64,000 bases of DNA from Paguma larvata (GCA_030068075.1 CM057834.1:98411119-98475118), one strand, 5' to 3'; counted from the stretch's first letter, positions 23,748 to 36,459 are shown. Numbers and translations are program-made. The notes: generated by a model not told the origin, from the sequence alone.

Positions 23748-24644
23748 GTGGCTTTCCCTGTAGACACAAGGCTTCCGTCCTCTGTGGTTCAAGGTCACCA
23801 GAAGAGGCGGTGCACCCCTCTGAGGTCACGCGAGCGGGGACCCATTTGGGCAGGAGACGCAGCCCACACAGGCAGTCGCCAAGCATCCCGAATCCGGACC
23901 GCTTGTCTAAGCCAGTTGTTAACCATTCACAGGCAGCCCGCTGGCCCTTAGACCCTGCGGCGAGGGTTCACGCTACCCACCCCCCTGCCCCCGGCCGCGA
24001 AGCCACGTGGCCAAGGTCGGGCTTCGGAGCGCAGCCTTTGACCCCCGACCGGACGAAACCTCGGACGAACACCTTCCATTTCTCGATCATCGCGCAGCGA
24101 GAAAACAGAACGAAGGATAATAAATAACTTTGAAGATGAAGTTCAAATTCAGTCTGCACACATCGTCTCGTTTCTCCTTCACATGCCGGGGCAGGTGAGG
24201 ACGGGGCCCCGGTTTCCTGCTCCCGGGGGGCCCTTCCCGACCGCTCCTGCTCCTGAGTAAGAACTAACTGCTGTTTAGGAAGCTGTGCGTGATCCGGGAT
24301 GGCAACGGGGGCGTCCGGCCGCGGTGGGGGAGGGGACGCGTGCCCCGGCACGCTCCGCTGCCCTGGCTCGCTCTCCGGCCTTGAGAGGCCGGCTGCTCTG
24401 CGCGGGTTAAGGATTTCCTGATGAAGCATCTCTGGAGAAAGTTCTGGCGGTCAGAGCTCTCTCCTCCCGTCGGGGCTCAGGCGGGGCTGGCAAGGCACCG
24501 GTTTCCTTGAATTCCTCTGGGGATCTCGGGACACCGGAAGATGGGTGGGGAGACTCAGGGTCCAGGCGCCGCCTGCCTCAGTTTCTCCATGTCTGGATCG
24601 GCAGGAGAGCCAAAGTCAGAGGGTGAAAAGGAACACAAATGCTA

Positions 24645-25058
24645 TTGTGACCTTGTCCTGGGGTGGCCGTAACTCAGCCCCACCCGCTGGGGAGGGGGGC
24701 TTCAAACCCCAGACATGTATTCGCTCCCCGTTCTGGAGGCCGAAAGTCCCAAATCAGGTGGCAGTGGAACTCCCCCCGAAACCTGGAGGGGACAACCCTC
24801 CCTCGCCTTTTCCAGCCCCTGGTGGCTGCCGTCACTCAGTCTCTGCCTCGTCCTCACACAGCCGCCTCCTCTCTGTGGGTCTGTGTTTCCTCTTCCAAAG
24901 GACACTGTCCTGTGGGGTGAGGGGCCCGCCTTGCGATCACGACCAAAACCATCTGCAATGACCCTATTTCCAAATAACGCCCCATTCTGCGGTACCAGCA
25001 GTGGCGGGGGGAGGACTTCGAGGTATCTTTCTCAGGGACATGACTCGGCCCACAGCAC
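24645..25058 (-). mobile_element. MLT1-like MaLR LTR, diverged
   Basis: Reverse-oriented landmarks in order: CCGTTCTGGAGGCCGAAAGTCC, TCGTCCTCACACAG, ATGACCCTATTTCCAAATAA and a GGACATGACTCGGCCCACAGC end. Confidence 0.7.
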
Positions 25059-25564
25059 CTGCTGTTCCTGGCGTGGCCAGTAGGGGAATCCGGCCGTGCT
25101 CATTCCCCAGGGTTCTTGCTGTGCCGTCTTCCAGAGGACAGGGCAGCCGTCCCAAAGACGCGCATCGCCGGGATGTGTGGGGCTCAGGGTGGGGACCCTG
25201 GGCACTGGACGGCAGTGCCGGCTGAGGCTGAGACCCTCAGCCCCACGGACCAGCGGGAATGAGGCAGGAGGGGACACAGAACCGTGACACCGATTGTCCA
25301 AACTGGGCACTTGGACCATCACCCCGGGCCAGTGGGGGTAAACCAGGCATGTCCAGGACAAACCAGGTAACAGTTTCTAGGGAGTTTCCTGAGTGTTTAC
25401 TCGGAAGGCGCCCCTCCGGAAGGTTTCCCCTGGAAGAAGAGATCCGGTTTGCCTCCTGATTTAAACCGCAAAGCGATTAGAGAGCACGAGACGACTCCAA
25501 CTTAGAAAGAGAAGAAACGACCCCAGGGCGTGATTTGTCCTGGGCTCTGCCTCGGGGTGACCTG

Positions 25565-25735
25565 ATGTGGTAGACACCCCCTCTCCTTCGGAGGAGGGAA
25601 ACCGAGGCTCAGAGAAGCAGTCGTCCTCTTGGAATAAACCAGCCCAAGCTCACGGCCACCGGAAGCACCCTGAGCCTAGATCAGAACTCAGGTGCTCAGA
25701 TCCCAAAAGCCTTGACTTCTCCCCCAGCTCATAAC
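25565..25735 (-). mobile_element. MIR element, diverged
   Basis: GAGGGAAACCGAGGCTCAGAGAAGCAG is the reverse MIR core; downstream CTCACGGCCACCGG and ATCAGAACTCAGGTGC fit decayed MIR. Confidence 0.6.
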
Positions 25736-26289
25736 TGCACTGTTCTGTGTCCGGGGAAAAGGCCCTTGCCCGCCCCCAGCGCCTGCCCGCCTCGCCTGAT
25801 TATCTGCCCAGCGAAACGCAGAAGGACGCTCTCGGCGGAGGAGGGGAGGGGCAGAAAATGAGAGATGCCCTGACCCCCCCCACACTGACCCCCCTCCCAG
25901 CGGCTGACGATAATCCGATCGGAAGCCAAGTTCTAGAACAGCGAATTGGAAGTCCTCAGGAAGCCACTACCCCCGCCTCCAGAGGCCGTGACCTCCACCT
26001 GCTTCCACCCCCAGAAACATGCGGGGTGACAGATCGGGGGCTCAAGTTCCTCCAGCAACGATGGCCAGGACTTGGCCAAACGCGTCCTCCCCTCTCCGTC
26101 CGGACACCTGATTCAGAGAAACAAAGAGCTTCCGCTCTTCCTCCTCAGCCAACCCCCACCTGGCAGGCTTTTCAGGGTCCGGGAGGGCACTAATCACAAA
26201 ACAAACACACGCCGGGCAAGGGGAGGGGGGAAAAAAAATAATAAAGCCTCGGCAAAGGCCGGAGTTCAGCTGGGTCATGACAATAAATC

Positions 26290-26680
26290 GTGGAAGGCCA
26301 AACCCACCAACTTTCCGGAGGGGGAGCGCGCCTTCCTGCCGACACTACGCGCTCGGGCGCTTGGCTAGGAACGAGTTTTCCCCGTTCGAGGCTGGCGAGC
26401 TCGGGGCCTCTGCAAACAAGTCGCTTCTGCTTTTGCTAACCAGCTTCCCCTTTTCTGGAAACTGCCGCCCCCCCTCGCGGCGCGGGGGCCGCCTCCGTCT
26501 CCGGCCGGGCTCGGGACGCGCCTCGTAAACACGGCAGTTGCGGGCAAGCTGTTTTCTCTGATGGTTGACGCTTCTCTCCAGAGTCGGCTGCGAGTGGAAA
26601 TTTCCGTATTCCCTTGTTCAGCAGAAATTATGGGCTTGGGTGTTATCGTCCCTGTCAAACCGTTAACCATTAACCCCTGA
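26290..26680. promoter_or_regulatory. small CpG-rich cluster in intron 1, candidate enhancer or alternative promoter
   Basis: About 250 bp (26290-26545) of dense CpG, followed by less GC-rich DNA carrying a kappaB-like GGAAATTTCC (26597-26606) and GTTAACCATTAAC (26662-26674), one mismatch from the HNF1 palindrome. No repeat is recognisable here. PRKAG2 is known to use more than one first exon, and shorter isoforms start inside the gene. Whether this cluster is such a start is inference. Confidence 0.35.
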
Positions 26681-27744
26681 CACCCTGTGGAGCCCTAAAG
26701 CAAACGGCCTGGAGGGGGGTTCCTGGGGCTCTGGGCTGCGGACGCTGAGGCGGGGGTGTCTTTCATGTCAGGAGTCCTGGAGGTGGGTGCTTCTAGAAAA
26801 AACCACTGGAAGCCTTACTTCGCATAGACCCTCGTCCATACCTCGAGTCCACGTGTCTTACCCTGTCCTCACCTTCCATGAACCGAGCGCGCCACTCCTC
26901 GGACGCCTCGGCTTCCCCAGGGGCGTGGACGTGAAGGGGTCCTGGGGTGCTCCCTATGCCGACGCAGGTGAGGGGCTCACCTTCGCTCCCCTGGGCTGGA
27001 GGACGGGGACAGTGGACGCGGCCCGGAGAAGCCCTCCGGCGAGCCCCACGTGGAGAAGGCCAACGAGGAAAGGCAGGCTGTCCGTCTCTCGCACCTCTCC
27101 CCTCCCCTGTGTCTAGAACACCCCCCTCGACGCCAACCGTCAAGGAGTTTCGACGTGTGGAGGGGTAGCTCGGAACCCAGCACCTGCACAAAGCCTGTCA
27201 ATGGTTTGGGGGGGCCTGGCCCCGGGGGATGGGAGCGGCTGCGGCCTCAGGGAGGTAACCCCGGCAGAGCGGAGCCATCTGTCCCGCACGGCCCAGCGCA
27301 GCGCCGGCCCAGGGCACATGAGAAGCCCTCCATCCGTCGCCTGTCACGAGGTGCATCAGGGCTGCGGGGGCCAGCTTGTGAGGTCGAGAGCTCTGTCCCC
27401 GGGAGTGCAGATTCCGCCCTCGAGCCCTAAGGCTCCGCGGTAACACTGTCCCCCTAAGTGGCCCTGCCCCACAGAACGCCGCTCAGGTCTGGACACCCCC
27501 TTGCCTCCCAGACAGCCAGGGCCCCGCTCTTTCTCTTTTCCGTCTCGAGCCTCACGTGGCCCCGACTCAGCCCCCACCGGTGGGAGGAGGGACACCCGCC
27601 CTCGGCAGGCACCCCGGAAATCGTGGAATGTCTTGGGAATCTGGCCTAAAGCCGCCATTTCGGGAACCCCTCCCCGAGCTCGCCCCCGGGAAATGGGGCA
27701 GGACTTTTTTTCTCTTCAGCTTTTTAAAAGTAGGTGACAATTAT

Positions 27745-27939
27745 GGGGCACCTGGGTGGCTCCATCGGTTAAGCGGCCGACTTCGGCTCAGGTCATGATC
27801 TCAGGGTTTAGTGAGTTCGAGCCCCTCATCCCGGAGGCCCGGAGCCTGCTTCGGATTCTGTGTCTCCCTCTCTCTCTGCCCCTCCCCGGCTTGCACTTTG
27901 TCTCTCTCTCTCAAAAGTAAATAAACCTTAAAAAAAAAA
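27745..27939 (+). mobile_element. SINEC copy with internal deletion
   Basis: The segment between the B box and GGAGCCTGCTTCGG is shortened. Target duplication AAAGTAGGTGACAATTATG and AAAGTAGGTGACAATTGTG. Confidence 0.93.
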
Positions 27940-29504
27940 AAAAGTAGGTGACAATTGTGACGAGGCCACCAGGGCTGGCCGCGTGCCGGCTCACTGTTCG
28001 CAGGCCCGCCTCTGATGCAGGGCCGCGAGGGCCACAGCCTGGCCACTCGGCCGGAGTTCGGAAGAAGGAAAAGAAACACTCGATTTCGGCGAAGGGGGGG
28101 AAAACCAAAATGCCAGGGCTGGCGATAAAATATTTTGCATTTTCAAGACTTTGCTTTTTAAAAATTCTTAGATCCTTTTTTTCCATGACGACAATTTCAA
28201 CGGTCTTATACAGTGCGCGGATCAGATTTTAGGTTGCACTCTAGGCTTTTCACTCTTGAGGTTAAGAACATGGTCAGATACTGGGTATTTCATAGGTTTA
28301 ACCTCCGTCTTTGAGGGCCTTTCGCCGCCGAGGAGACAGGGCCCGAAGATGACAGGAGACAAATGTGACTCAAACCCAGACTTCCCCTCCCAATCCAGGC
28401 TCTTCCTGCGAACCCGTCCCATTGCTTCCGGCCCCCCAAACCACGACCGAATCCGGGCCCCCTCACGTCCCAGACGCGGAAACTGCGGCCTCCAGGCCGG
28501 GCCCTGGCGTCTGCCTGAGGACGCTCAGGGAACCGGCTGCAAAACCCAAGCCCCAAAGCCGCCACTTTGACCCCCGCTCGCTTCTCCTTCTGCGACCCTG
28601 CCCTGCCGTGCCCGACGGAGATCGTGAAGTCCTGCTGTCCCTCTGGCCACCGACACGTATTCCTCTAAAGATCATATTTAAAACGGACCTCCAAGCGGCT
28701 GGATTCAACTCGCAAATTCCAGAGAACTGAGCCTGGTACGTTGTCTGTTTCCCGGTCAGTGTCCGTATGTCTGTATCTACATGTCCCTCTTTCTCTACAC
28801 TCGACACACGCCCACACGCACGTACACGTGCACACGTGGGACCCTCTAGCGCTTAGGAAGCACACGCTCTCGTGTTGCTGGCTGTGAGGCCCAGGGTGGC
28901 ATGGTCCCCGACTGCCACCGGGGCCATGGGAGGCGGGCCCCGGACAGCCCCTGCCCGAAGAGTGCCTGCGTGTGTCCCCCTGGCACGTCACGGGCTTGTG
29001 GAGGCTGGTTTGGGTCCCCTGAGCAAAAGAACCGTGTGCAACACCCACGCGGCCCCCCATCTCTGCGAGGGCCAGGCGGGGGCAATCTGGCAGTTGCCTG
29101 ATGTTGGAGCCCGAGGGTTCCCAGGGACTTAAAGAGCTCCTAGAATGAAGTCCACAGGGGTTAGGTGACCCCATCCGAGCTTGCACACCTGGGCTGGGGC
29201 TCCCCTCTCCTGGGTCCCTGGGGACAGAGCAGTTTTACCTGCACTCGGACCCAGGGGCAGTCAAGAATCAGAGTCCCCTGTCCTTCTGTCCCATCTCCTG
29301 CGATTCCCAAACCGCTGCCTTGAGGGAGAGACGAGTGCACGGGAGCCGAGGGGACAGGGGGCACGCTCGGGCACACTGCAGGAAAGGACAGAGTTCCAGC
29401 GGGGGACAGCAGGGGATAGCCTCTCTGCCCAGCTTGAGATGGCTGTGGGCCCCTGCTCTTCCTGGGCTGAGACTGGGCACTGGGATCCAGCGACCCCACT
29501 GCAC

Positions 29505-29630
29505 GCACCTCAGCACCCGCACCCCACCGTCCGAGCACCCCGGCACCCGCGCCCCACCATTCACGTGCCCCAGCACCGGTGCCCCACTGTCTACACCCCA
29601 CGGTCCACACTCTACCATCCAAGGAGACAG
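29505..29630. repeat. 30-bp minisatellite, about 3.5 copies
   Basis: Units of the type CAGCACCCGCACCCCACCGT plus about ten more bases recur with a 30-base period (CGGCACCCGCGCCCCACCAT, CAGCACCGGTGCCCCACTGT). The period, divisible by three, gives a 10-residue repeat in spurious frames. Confidence 0.8.
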
Positions 29631-29837
29631 CAGGAAGATGGGTGTGTGTGGGGGTGCCAGCAGGGAAGTGGGGCGGGTGGGAGGAAGCAAGAAAAGTGAG
29701 GGCGGAAATAAAAAGGGCAGGAATGGGCCCAGCTCCACACCCCCACCTGGCTTACCGCCCCATTTGTTTGTTTGCTTGTTTAATTAGAATTTTATCAGAA
29801 AAAAAAAGAAAAAAATTTATCGAGTCGCGGTGAGGAC

Positions 29838-29847
29838 TTATTTATAG
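29838..29847 (-). promoter_or_regulatory. MEF2-like motif in intron 1
   Basis: TTATTTATAG fits the MEF2 pattern YTAWWWWTAR. It lies in an A+T-richer stretch (29760-29850). A single motif of this length occurs often by chance. Confidence 0.2.
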
Positions 29848-30069
29848 CTGGTCTTCGTTCCCGAGAGGATGCCACCACGCGGCACGATAAAGCCCGTGAG
29901 AGGAGGAGCCACAGAAAACCCCGGCGGGGCACGTCCAGAGCGACCCCGTACCCACAGCCAAGAGTCCCGGCCCCGGGGGGCACGGGCCAGCGTCCTCACT
30001 CGGGGCTCATCCGACGTCACGGCCAACACATGCAGAAGGTAGTTTCATACTTATAATTCATTCGAGTTC

Positions 30070-30225
30070 GCTGCAGGCGAGGCGCCTCCTGGGATGTCAT
30101 CTTATTCTCCAAACAGCCCTCAGGTAGGCATCCTTCTCGCTCGCTTACGAAGGAAGCAAGTTCAATTCAGCCAGGCCGAGGGCTCCTCTAGTTAGAGAGA
30201 TAACAGGTGGGGGACCTGGGTCCCC
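30070..30225 (-). mobile_element. MIR element, diverged
   Basis: ATCTTATTCTCCAAACAGCCCTCAGGTAGGCATCC-like order matches reverse MIR; later GGGGGACCTGGGTCCC fits its distal end. Confidence 0.5.
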
Positions 30226-30462
30226 AAATCTCTTCGTCAGGATCTTGACAAGACCCGGAATCTAAGGAAGGGTCCCTTGGGAACACACACAGGTGACAGG
30301 CAACAGCCATCCTGCGATGTTTGCAGCTCCTGAGCAGCATTTCTAGAACCTTCCATACCACCCGATTGGGACTTGCGGGGCGGTGGGGGGGGGCGGTGAA
30401 AAGAAATCTTACGGGGTAAGAGTTTGGAGGCAACCACACCTGCTTCGAGTATTTCATTTGCC

Positions 30463-30680
30463 GGGGCGCCTGGGCAGCTCAGTCGGGTGAGCGGCCGACT
30501 TCGGCTCAGGTCATGATCTCCCAGTTCGTGGGTTCGAGCCCCGCATCGGGCTCTGTGCTGACAACTCGGAGCCTGGAGCCTGCTTCAGATTCTGCATTTC
30601 CCTCTCTCTCTGCTCCTTCCCAACCCGTGCTCTCTCTCCCTCACTCTCAAAAATAAATAAACATTTTTTAAAAATGTTTT
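30463..30680 (+). mobile_element. felid SINEC copy
   Basis: Full copy with a GGGGCGCCTGGGCAGCTCAG head and an AATAAATAAACATTTTTTAA tail. Flanks ATTTCATTTGCC and ATTACGTTTGCC. Confidence 0.93.
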
Positions 30681-30689
30681 TAAATATTA

Positions 30690-30870
30690 CGTTTGCCTCT
30701 CACCAGCTGTGTCTCATGGGCAAATCACTCGGTCTACCTGAGCCTCAGTTTCCCCAACTGTAAAAATGGGGGGGGAGGGGAGTACTATGAACCAGACAGA
30801 GTCGATGAAGAAAGAAGCAACAGAATACGTGACAGAGGCCACCGGGATGCCTAGCACCTGACGAGGACCC
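30690..30870 (+). mobile_element. MIR element
   Basis: CACCAGCTGTGTCTCATGGG, GAGCCTCAGTTTCCCCAACT and GTAAAAATGGGG in consensus order, then GGATGCCTAGCACC near the 3' end. Confidence 0.75.
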
Positions 30871-32348
30871 CGCAAACACGGAGCTCACAATCTCCTTCGG
30901 AGGTGACCTGATGGGCGGAGAAGCAAGCAGACAAACCTCACGGCGCGAGGGGCAGTGTCCCCACGGGAACCTGGCTGCCCAGGGCCTCTCGGCGGGTGTG
31001 GCAACCGAGGGAAGAGAATTGGGCCAGAAGGCGGGTTTTTCAGGCCGGGCGAAACCTAGCTCCGAAGAGACAAAACAAAGGATGAGACCAGATTCAGGGC
31101 AGGGAGACGGAAGAAAATGGAAAAAAAAGAATTGGAAGGAAACACAGAGCGGGGAGAGAAAATAGAGCAAAGGAGGGGAAAGAGGGAAGGGACGACAAGA
31201 GAAAGGGCTGGTGAGTCCTGAGCGTCCGTCTGTGCCTTTCAGCTTTGACAACGAGGCCATCCTTTTAGGGACCAAAGACGCTAACCAGTGTCATTTTGGG
31301 AGAGCAACGTTAGGGAAAATCCCCACGACCCATCAAATTCTCGAGCAGTCACTGCTCCGGAGGATGTGTACGGAGGACGAAGACAGGTTAGACGAGGAGG
31401 CCTCGAAGGCGAGTCAGGGCCTGTCCTGGGCCGAGATGAGAGGGGGGGGCGGGGGGAGGACGGCCCCATATACAAGATGACAAGACGGCTTGGGGGCGGG
31501 GAAAACTCACTTCTTTTGCCCGGGTGGCCTTCGGGATGCTTCTTCCCTTGCCAGCTGGTTTCCTGCTACGGACCACTGAGGCACACCAGCTCGGCGCAGA
31601 GCAGCCTGGGCCACGGCGGGGCCCATGAGCGGGCCCAGAGAGAGCCCTCAGACTCCCTCATCTACCACTGAAGGTTAACACCCATCCCTTCCTCTCGTGT
31701 CCTTGGGGAGTGCCGCCTCCCGGACCGCGGGGCTGTAAGGTGCGGTGGTCCAGCTCGGGGCTCAGGGGCCTGACGGCTCGGACTTGGAGCCTGGCCTTGG
31801 CCGCGCACAGACCCCCACCCGCGGGCTGGGGGGCGCCGATACACGGACTCGCCCGGCTCAAGTGCGAACGCACCTGCACGCTTGGTGGGTCTCGGCCATT
31901 TCCACCGCCACGTCCGCCAGCCGCTGTTTCCCTGCCTGCCTCTCCAGGTTGACCCTGAGCATCGTGAGAGCCACCTGCCACCCAGAGGGCCAGACCTACC
32001 GCCCCCTCCACCTTTGATATGACTCTGACCTCTGTCCCCTCCTCCCCGCGTGGGGAGCGCCCGGGCTGAGGGGTCCCGGGGCCCAGGGCCGGCCCTGATC
32101 TGCTGACCGACCGACCGAGCACCACTCTGAAGTGTCCGCCGAGGCCTCCGTGAGGCCGCCTGGCACCTCGCTCCCGCCTCCCCGCGTGCCGAGTTCATCC
32201 CTGCGTCTGAGCCCGGCCGTGACGTGCGGGGGCCCTGAGGGACCCGTTGGTTCCGCCGGGGAGTCCGGAAACAGGGGAGGGAGGGTGAGGCTCGAACCGC
32301 AGGTCCGGCCGTCCCCTCGCCTCCGTCACTCAGGAGGAGTTTTCCTCA

Positions 32349-32490
32349 GGGCGCCTGGGTGGCTCAGGTCACGGTCTCGCCGCTTCGGGGGTTCGAGCCC
32401 CTTGGGATCCTCTCTCTTCTGTCTGCCCTTCCCCCACTTGTGCTGTCTCCGTCTCTCTCAAAATAAATAAATACACTTAAAAAAAAAAAA
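32349..32490 (+). mobile_element. SINEC copy with two internal deletions
   Basis: The head reads GGCTCAGGTCACGG, so the sequence between the two CTCAG occurrences is missing. The segment after GAGCCCC is also lost. The tail AAATAAATAAATACACTTAAAA is intact. Flanks AGGAGGAGTTTTCCTC and AAGAGGAGTTTTTCTC. Confidence 0.9.
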
Positions 32491-34233
32491 AGAGGAGTTT
32501 TTCTCTCAGAGAAACTGGGAGAACGAGAGCGAGCTGGGATGTAGGCCGGGGTCTCTCCCGTCTGTCACAGAACAGACCCCTGAGGCTTCTGCCGGGAGGG
32601 GACACCAGTCTGTGGGCGGCGTCACGGCACTGCCCAGGACCGCCGACTCGGGGGACAGTGACCTCTGGGCCATTCCGGAGCTGCACCCGTCGGGGACACC
32701 GGGTGTCCTGTGTCTTCCCTTCCTCTCAACAGGGAGTCCTGCGTGAGGAAAAGGGTGTGACTCGGAGAGCCCTCCTCAGAGACCCAGGAGTCTCTAAAGA
32801 AGCCAAGGACGCCAGGAACCTGTTGGGGCCTTCGGTCCCGGGATGGTCCTGGTGGATGCTTGGCCTGCGGCAGGACTCCGGGCCCTTCCGGGGGCCTGCG
32901 GGTGGCACGGGCGCCCAGCGCTGCCCTCTGCTTTGTCAGAGCCGCGTCGCTCGTGACACTTCGTGTTTCTCTCTGGCACATCCTCGGCCACCCCCCAGCC
33001 GGGCAGCCTCGCCCCGAGCGAGCCCTGCTTCGGCAGCGGGGATCCCACTGGGCCCCTCCTGTCCGGCCCCGTCGGCCTCCTCCCGGCCTCCCGACCTGCC
33101 CCCGCCGGACGCCCGTGGGACTGTCTGCTAACACACCAGGGGTGCGTGCCCCTCTCTGTTGGGGGTCAGTGGTGAGCCGGGTGACCAGGAACCGACCCCT
33201 GTGCCCACTTAAAAGTCGTCAGCCCCAGCAGACGGAAGTCTCTGGTTACAGGACTCGGCCAGGCCAGTCAGGCCGGCGGACGGACGGCCTCTCTGGTCAG
33301 AGTCCCCTGGGACTGCGGGCTGCGAGGGACAGGAGGCAGATGGGCGCCTGTGGTTTCAGCAGGTATCATGAAATCATGGGGGGCTAGCCCCGGGCGGGGG
33401 GCCTTCCACCCCCTGCTGGAGCTCTGTCTCCCCGCCAAATGCCTCCATCCCTCTCTTAATGAAGAAGGACCCGTCAGCAGCCTGTGAGGAACAGACGCAA
33501 AAACAGACTGTCCTGGGAGTCACGCTCGGTACCCGAGTCCTTCCAGGTGGTGGTGGGGGCGTCGATCTCAGCTCACCGGGGATGCACTGGAAGACACAAG
33601 GGGGAGTGCAGCCCACCCCCACCCCAGGCGCCCCTGAGGACTGGCGGGGATATGACTTGGGGGCCCGAGTGCCCCCTAAAAGCCCCATAGCACTCCTCTC
33701 TGGAGTTAACAAGCAAAATCCCCAGGAGGGCCCTACTGAATGGCAAACGCCCCAAAGGGCTGAGGACAAACACCCAGGACACCGATTTCCGGCAATGCCA
33801 GCTGCCTTCTGCTTTCTGGACCAGAATATTCTCACCCGCTAGAGCACACACCCACCCCCCCCCAGCCCCCAGCCTCTCTTCCGGGCACAGTGACCCTGTG
33901 GGCCCTGCCGGCCCTGGGGCAGAGGGAGGTGGAGGCAGGCAGGTGCAGGGCTCCGCTCCCAGGTGGGGCCTGCCAGGCTCATTTCGGCGCCCCCGCCCAG
34001 CTCTCAGCAGCTCCGCCAGACGTGGCCTTGGAGTTCCTGGCAGAGGCCGTGCCTGTGTTCCGTGTCCAGCTACGGGCTCAACCTCTCGGCCCCCGGGGCC
34101 CCCAACGGCTTTCCCCGTGGGCACAGCGCCTCGGCCATTTGAGCTCTCTCACCGTAAGCTAGGAAATCTGTGACCAAACTTTGTACACGTATTTAGCCAA
34201 AGCATTACGAGGGATACAAACAAATTCACATCT

Positions 34234-34450
34234 GGGGCACCGGGGTGGCTCAGTCGCTTGAGCGTCTGACTTCAGCTCAGGTCATGGTCTCAGGCTTTAT
34301 AGGCTTGAGCCCCGCGTCGGGCTCTGTGCTGACGGCTCGGAGCCTGGAGCCTGCTTCGGATTCTGTGTCTCCCTCTCTCTCTCTGCCCCTCCCCCCGCTC
34401 CTGCTGTGTCTCTCTCTCAAATTAAATAAACATTAAAAAAAAAAAACACC
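34234..34450 (+). mobile_element. felid SINEC copy
   Basis: Full copy from GGGGCACCGGGGTGGCTCAG. Flanks ACAAATTCACATCT and ACAAAATTCACATTG. Confidence 0.93.
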
Positions 34451-34689
34451 CACAAAATTCACATTGGAATGTATAACTAGGAATCACCTCCATTGAAAAG
34501 AATAAACTTCTCTTATCACGGGACTATCCCGGAAAACCTGCCGTTGGGGGTGGGGGGGCAGGGCTATACTCTTAGGGTGACCTTACCCTCGGGACCCTTT
34601 ACAGGAGAGGGGGAACCAACATTCCTGGGGGTACTACCTTCCTGCTTTTCCCCTTGGACCTCATTTCATCCCTACCCCCCCCAAGCCCT

Positions 34690-34795
34690 GTGAGGTGGGG
34701 GTTATTACCCACATTTGACCGGTGAGGACACTGAGGCTCAGAATATATCGGGAACACACGGCAGCACTAGGATCGCAACACTGACCTCCGATGCC
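34690..34795 (-). mobile_element. MIR element
   Basis: TTATTACCCACATTTGACC, then GTGAGGACACTGAGGCTCAG: reverse MIR core. Confidence 0.75.
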
Positions 34796-35864
34796 CAAAC
34801 CTACACCCCCTCCCACGACACCCGTCTACAGAGCAGATGAAAACCACCACGTCTTCCCTGCTCACGCAAAGGACTCTGTTCTAGACGACTGTCACACGAG
34901 TGACAGCTAAGTCCGCGTCTCTCCCCCGGGTGGCGGGACGCTCCCCGCTCGTCTGGTGTAAAGCTGGTGAGGCCAAGAGGCTGGTGCCTGGCCTTGGGCC
35001 AAGCGTCCCCTCCCTCCCTGCTTGTGCAGGGCAGCCCACGCCAGCCCGTGCCAGCCCAGGTGCCAGACCGGTTTCTAATCAGAGAAGGATCACGCCATCT
35101 AAAATACCGCCTGACATGTACGACACTCTTACTCGTCAGTTAGCCTGAGCGAAAGCCCAAATAACTTTCTCGGGTCGGAGATGAAGGGAAAAAAGAACAA
35201 ATATAATAACGGACCTAAAAACATTGCTCTTTTATTGAACCTACAACACATGGTTTGCCTGACAATTATTTTTTCGCAAGACTTGTGGAGAATGGATTCA
35301 CCCAGAGTTTTCAGAATTAGTTGAGAGAGTCAACTAAGCGTCTGGATTCTCAAAGACGGCTCATGGTTTTTTCTTTCCCCCGGTGACTCGGGCTTCTGCA
35401 TAACCTCACCAAGATCATCAATGTCAATGTTAGAACTGGCCGTGGGGGGTGGGAGGGCGGGTTTCCCGGGGCAAGGGCCTGGAAGGTACAGATGCATGTT
35501 GTCCTCAGGGCCATGAGATCTAGTTAAGGTGACATAAGTCTGGCCACCCTTGCCCCAACCCAGGACAACTCTGAACGACCATTCCAGTTCCAGAATGTTC
35601 CAGCGGGTCAGCTAAGGTCTTCGTCGTGACTGCTTCACAGTCTAACTTCTCCCTCTGCCCCATTTGGCTCTCTTTCCTTCCTCCACCAGCGGAGGACCAA
35701 CGCTAGAGGCACAGAATCATTGGCTAAGAATACATTTTAGGTGAAAGTAACACAGATCATTTGAGGATAGCTCACTATTAAATAGGAATACGACCAAATA
35801 CGTCCACTGGGCCTTAAGTGTTTATGTTTTGTTTATCATGATTTTATTATGGTAGTAAATTCTT

Positions 35865-36065
35865 TTTTTGATTTATTTATTTTTGAGAGAGACAGACAGA
35901 GGAAGAGCACAGGGGAGGGGCAGATCGAGAGGGAGAGAGACAGAATCCCAAGCAAGATCCGAACTGTCAACACAGAGCCTGACGCGGGGCTCGAACTCAT
36001 GAACCTCGAGATCATGACCTGAGCCAGAGTCGGACCCTCAACCGGCTGAGCCGCCCGGGCGCCCC
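35865..36065 (-). mobile_element. felid SINEC copy
   Basis: Reverse full copy. Target duplication TATTATGGTAGTAAATTC (35845-35862) and TATTATGGCAGTAAATTC (36066-36083). Confidence 0.94.
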
Positions 36066-36459
36066 TATTATGGCAGTAAATTCCGTGTCTGCATGCCAAG
36101 CCTCCAGAACATCACGCTGAGCCCCTCCCGGAATCTGACGTTGCCCCTGCTAGAGAAGGAGGGCGGGCGGATGGAGAATGGAAGGATGGCAACCCTGGAG
36201 CCGGGGTCCTGTTCTGAGAGGACGAAACGCTCCCCCGTGGCCACCCAGAGCCCTGCGTTTCGAGCCGCTGAAAACAGGACTGCTTTGATTTGTTTCTTCA
36301 TCTATCCCAAGGTGTGAGAGCCACGGAGGGCAGGGGGGCAGGGGGGAGGGGCCGGCAGATGGGACCGTGACTCTCCACAAGCCTCCCCTGCCAGAAAGGC
36401 TCTTCTCGCTCCCCAGCATTCATTCCTCCGGGAGAAAACCCGGCTGGTCCTCCTTGCTT

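Larger units (their letters stand above)
15976..30462. other. PRKAG2 intron 1, middle part (15976-30462)
   Basis: Non-coding intron sequence. Unassigned blocks are 16195-16740, 17190-18349, 18546-19362, 19610-21504, 22600-23539, 23758-24644, 25060-25564, 26680-27725, 27960-29504 and 29640-30070. They hold no convincing exon. A degenerate CA-rich patch lies at 28740-28840. The interval 26290-26680 is listed separately as a candidate regulatory element. The remaining sequence may include old repeats too diverged to name by eye. Confidence 0.7.
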
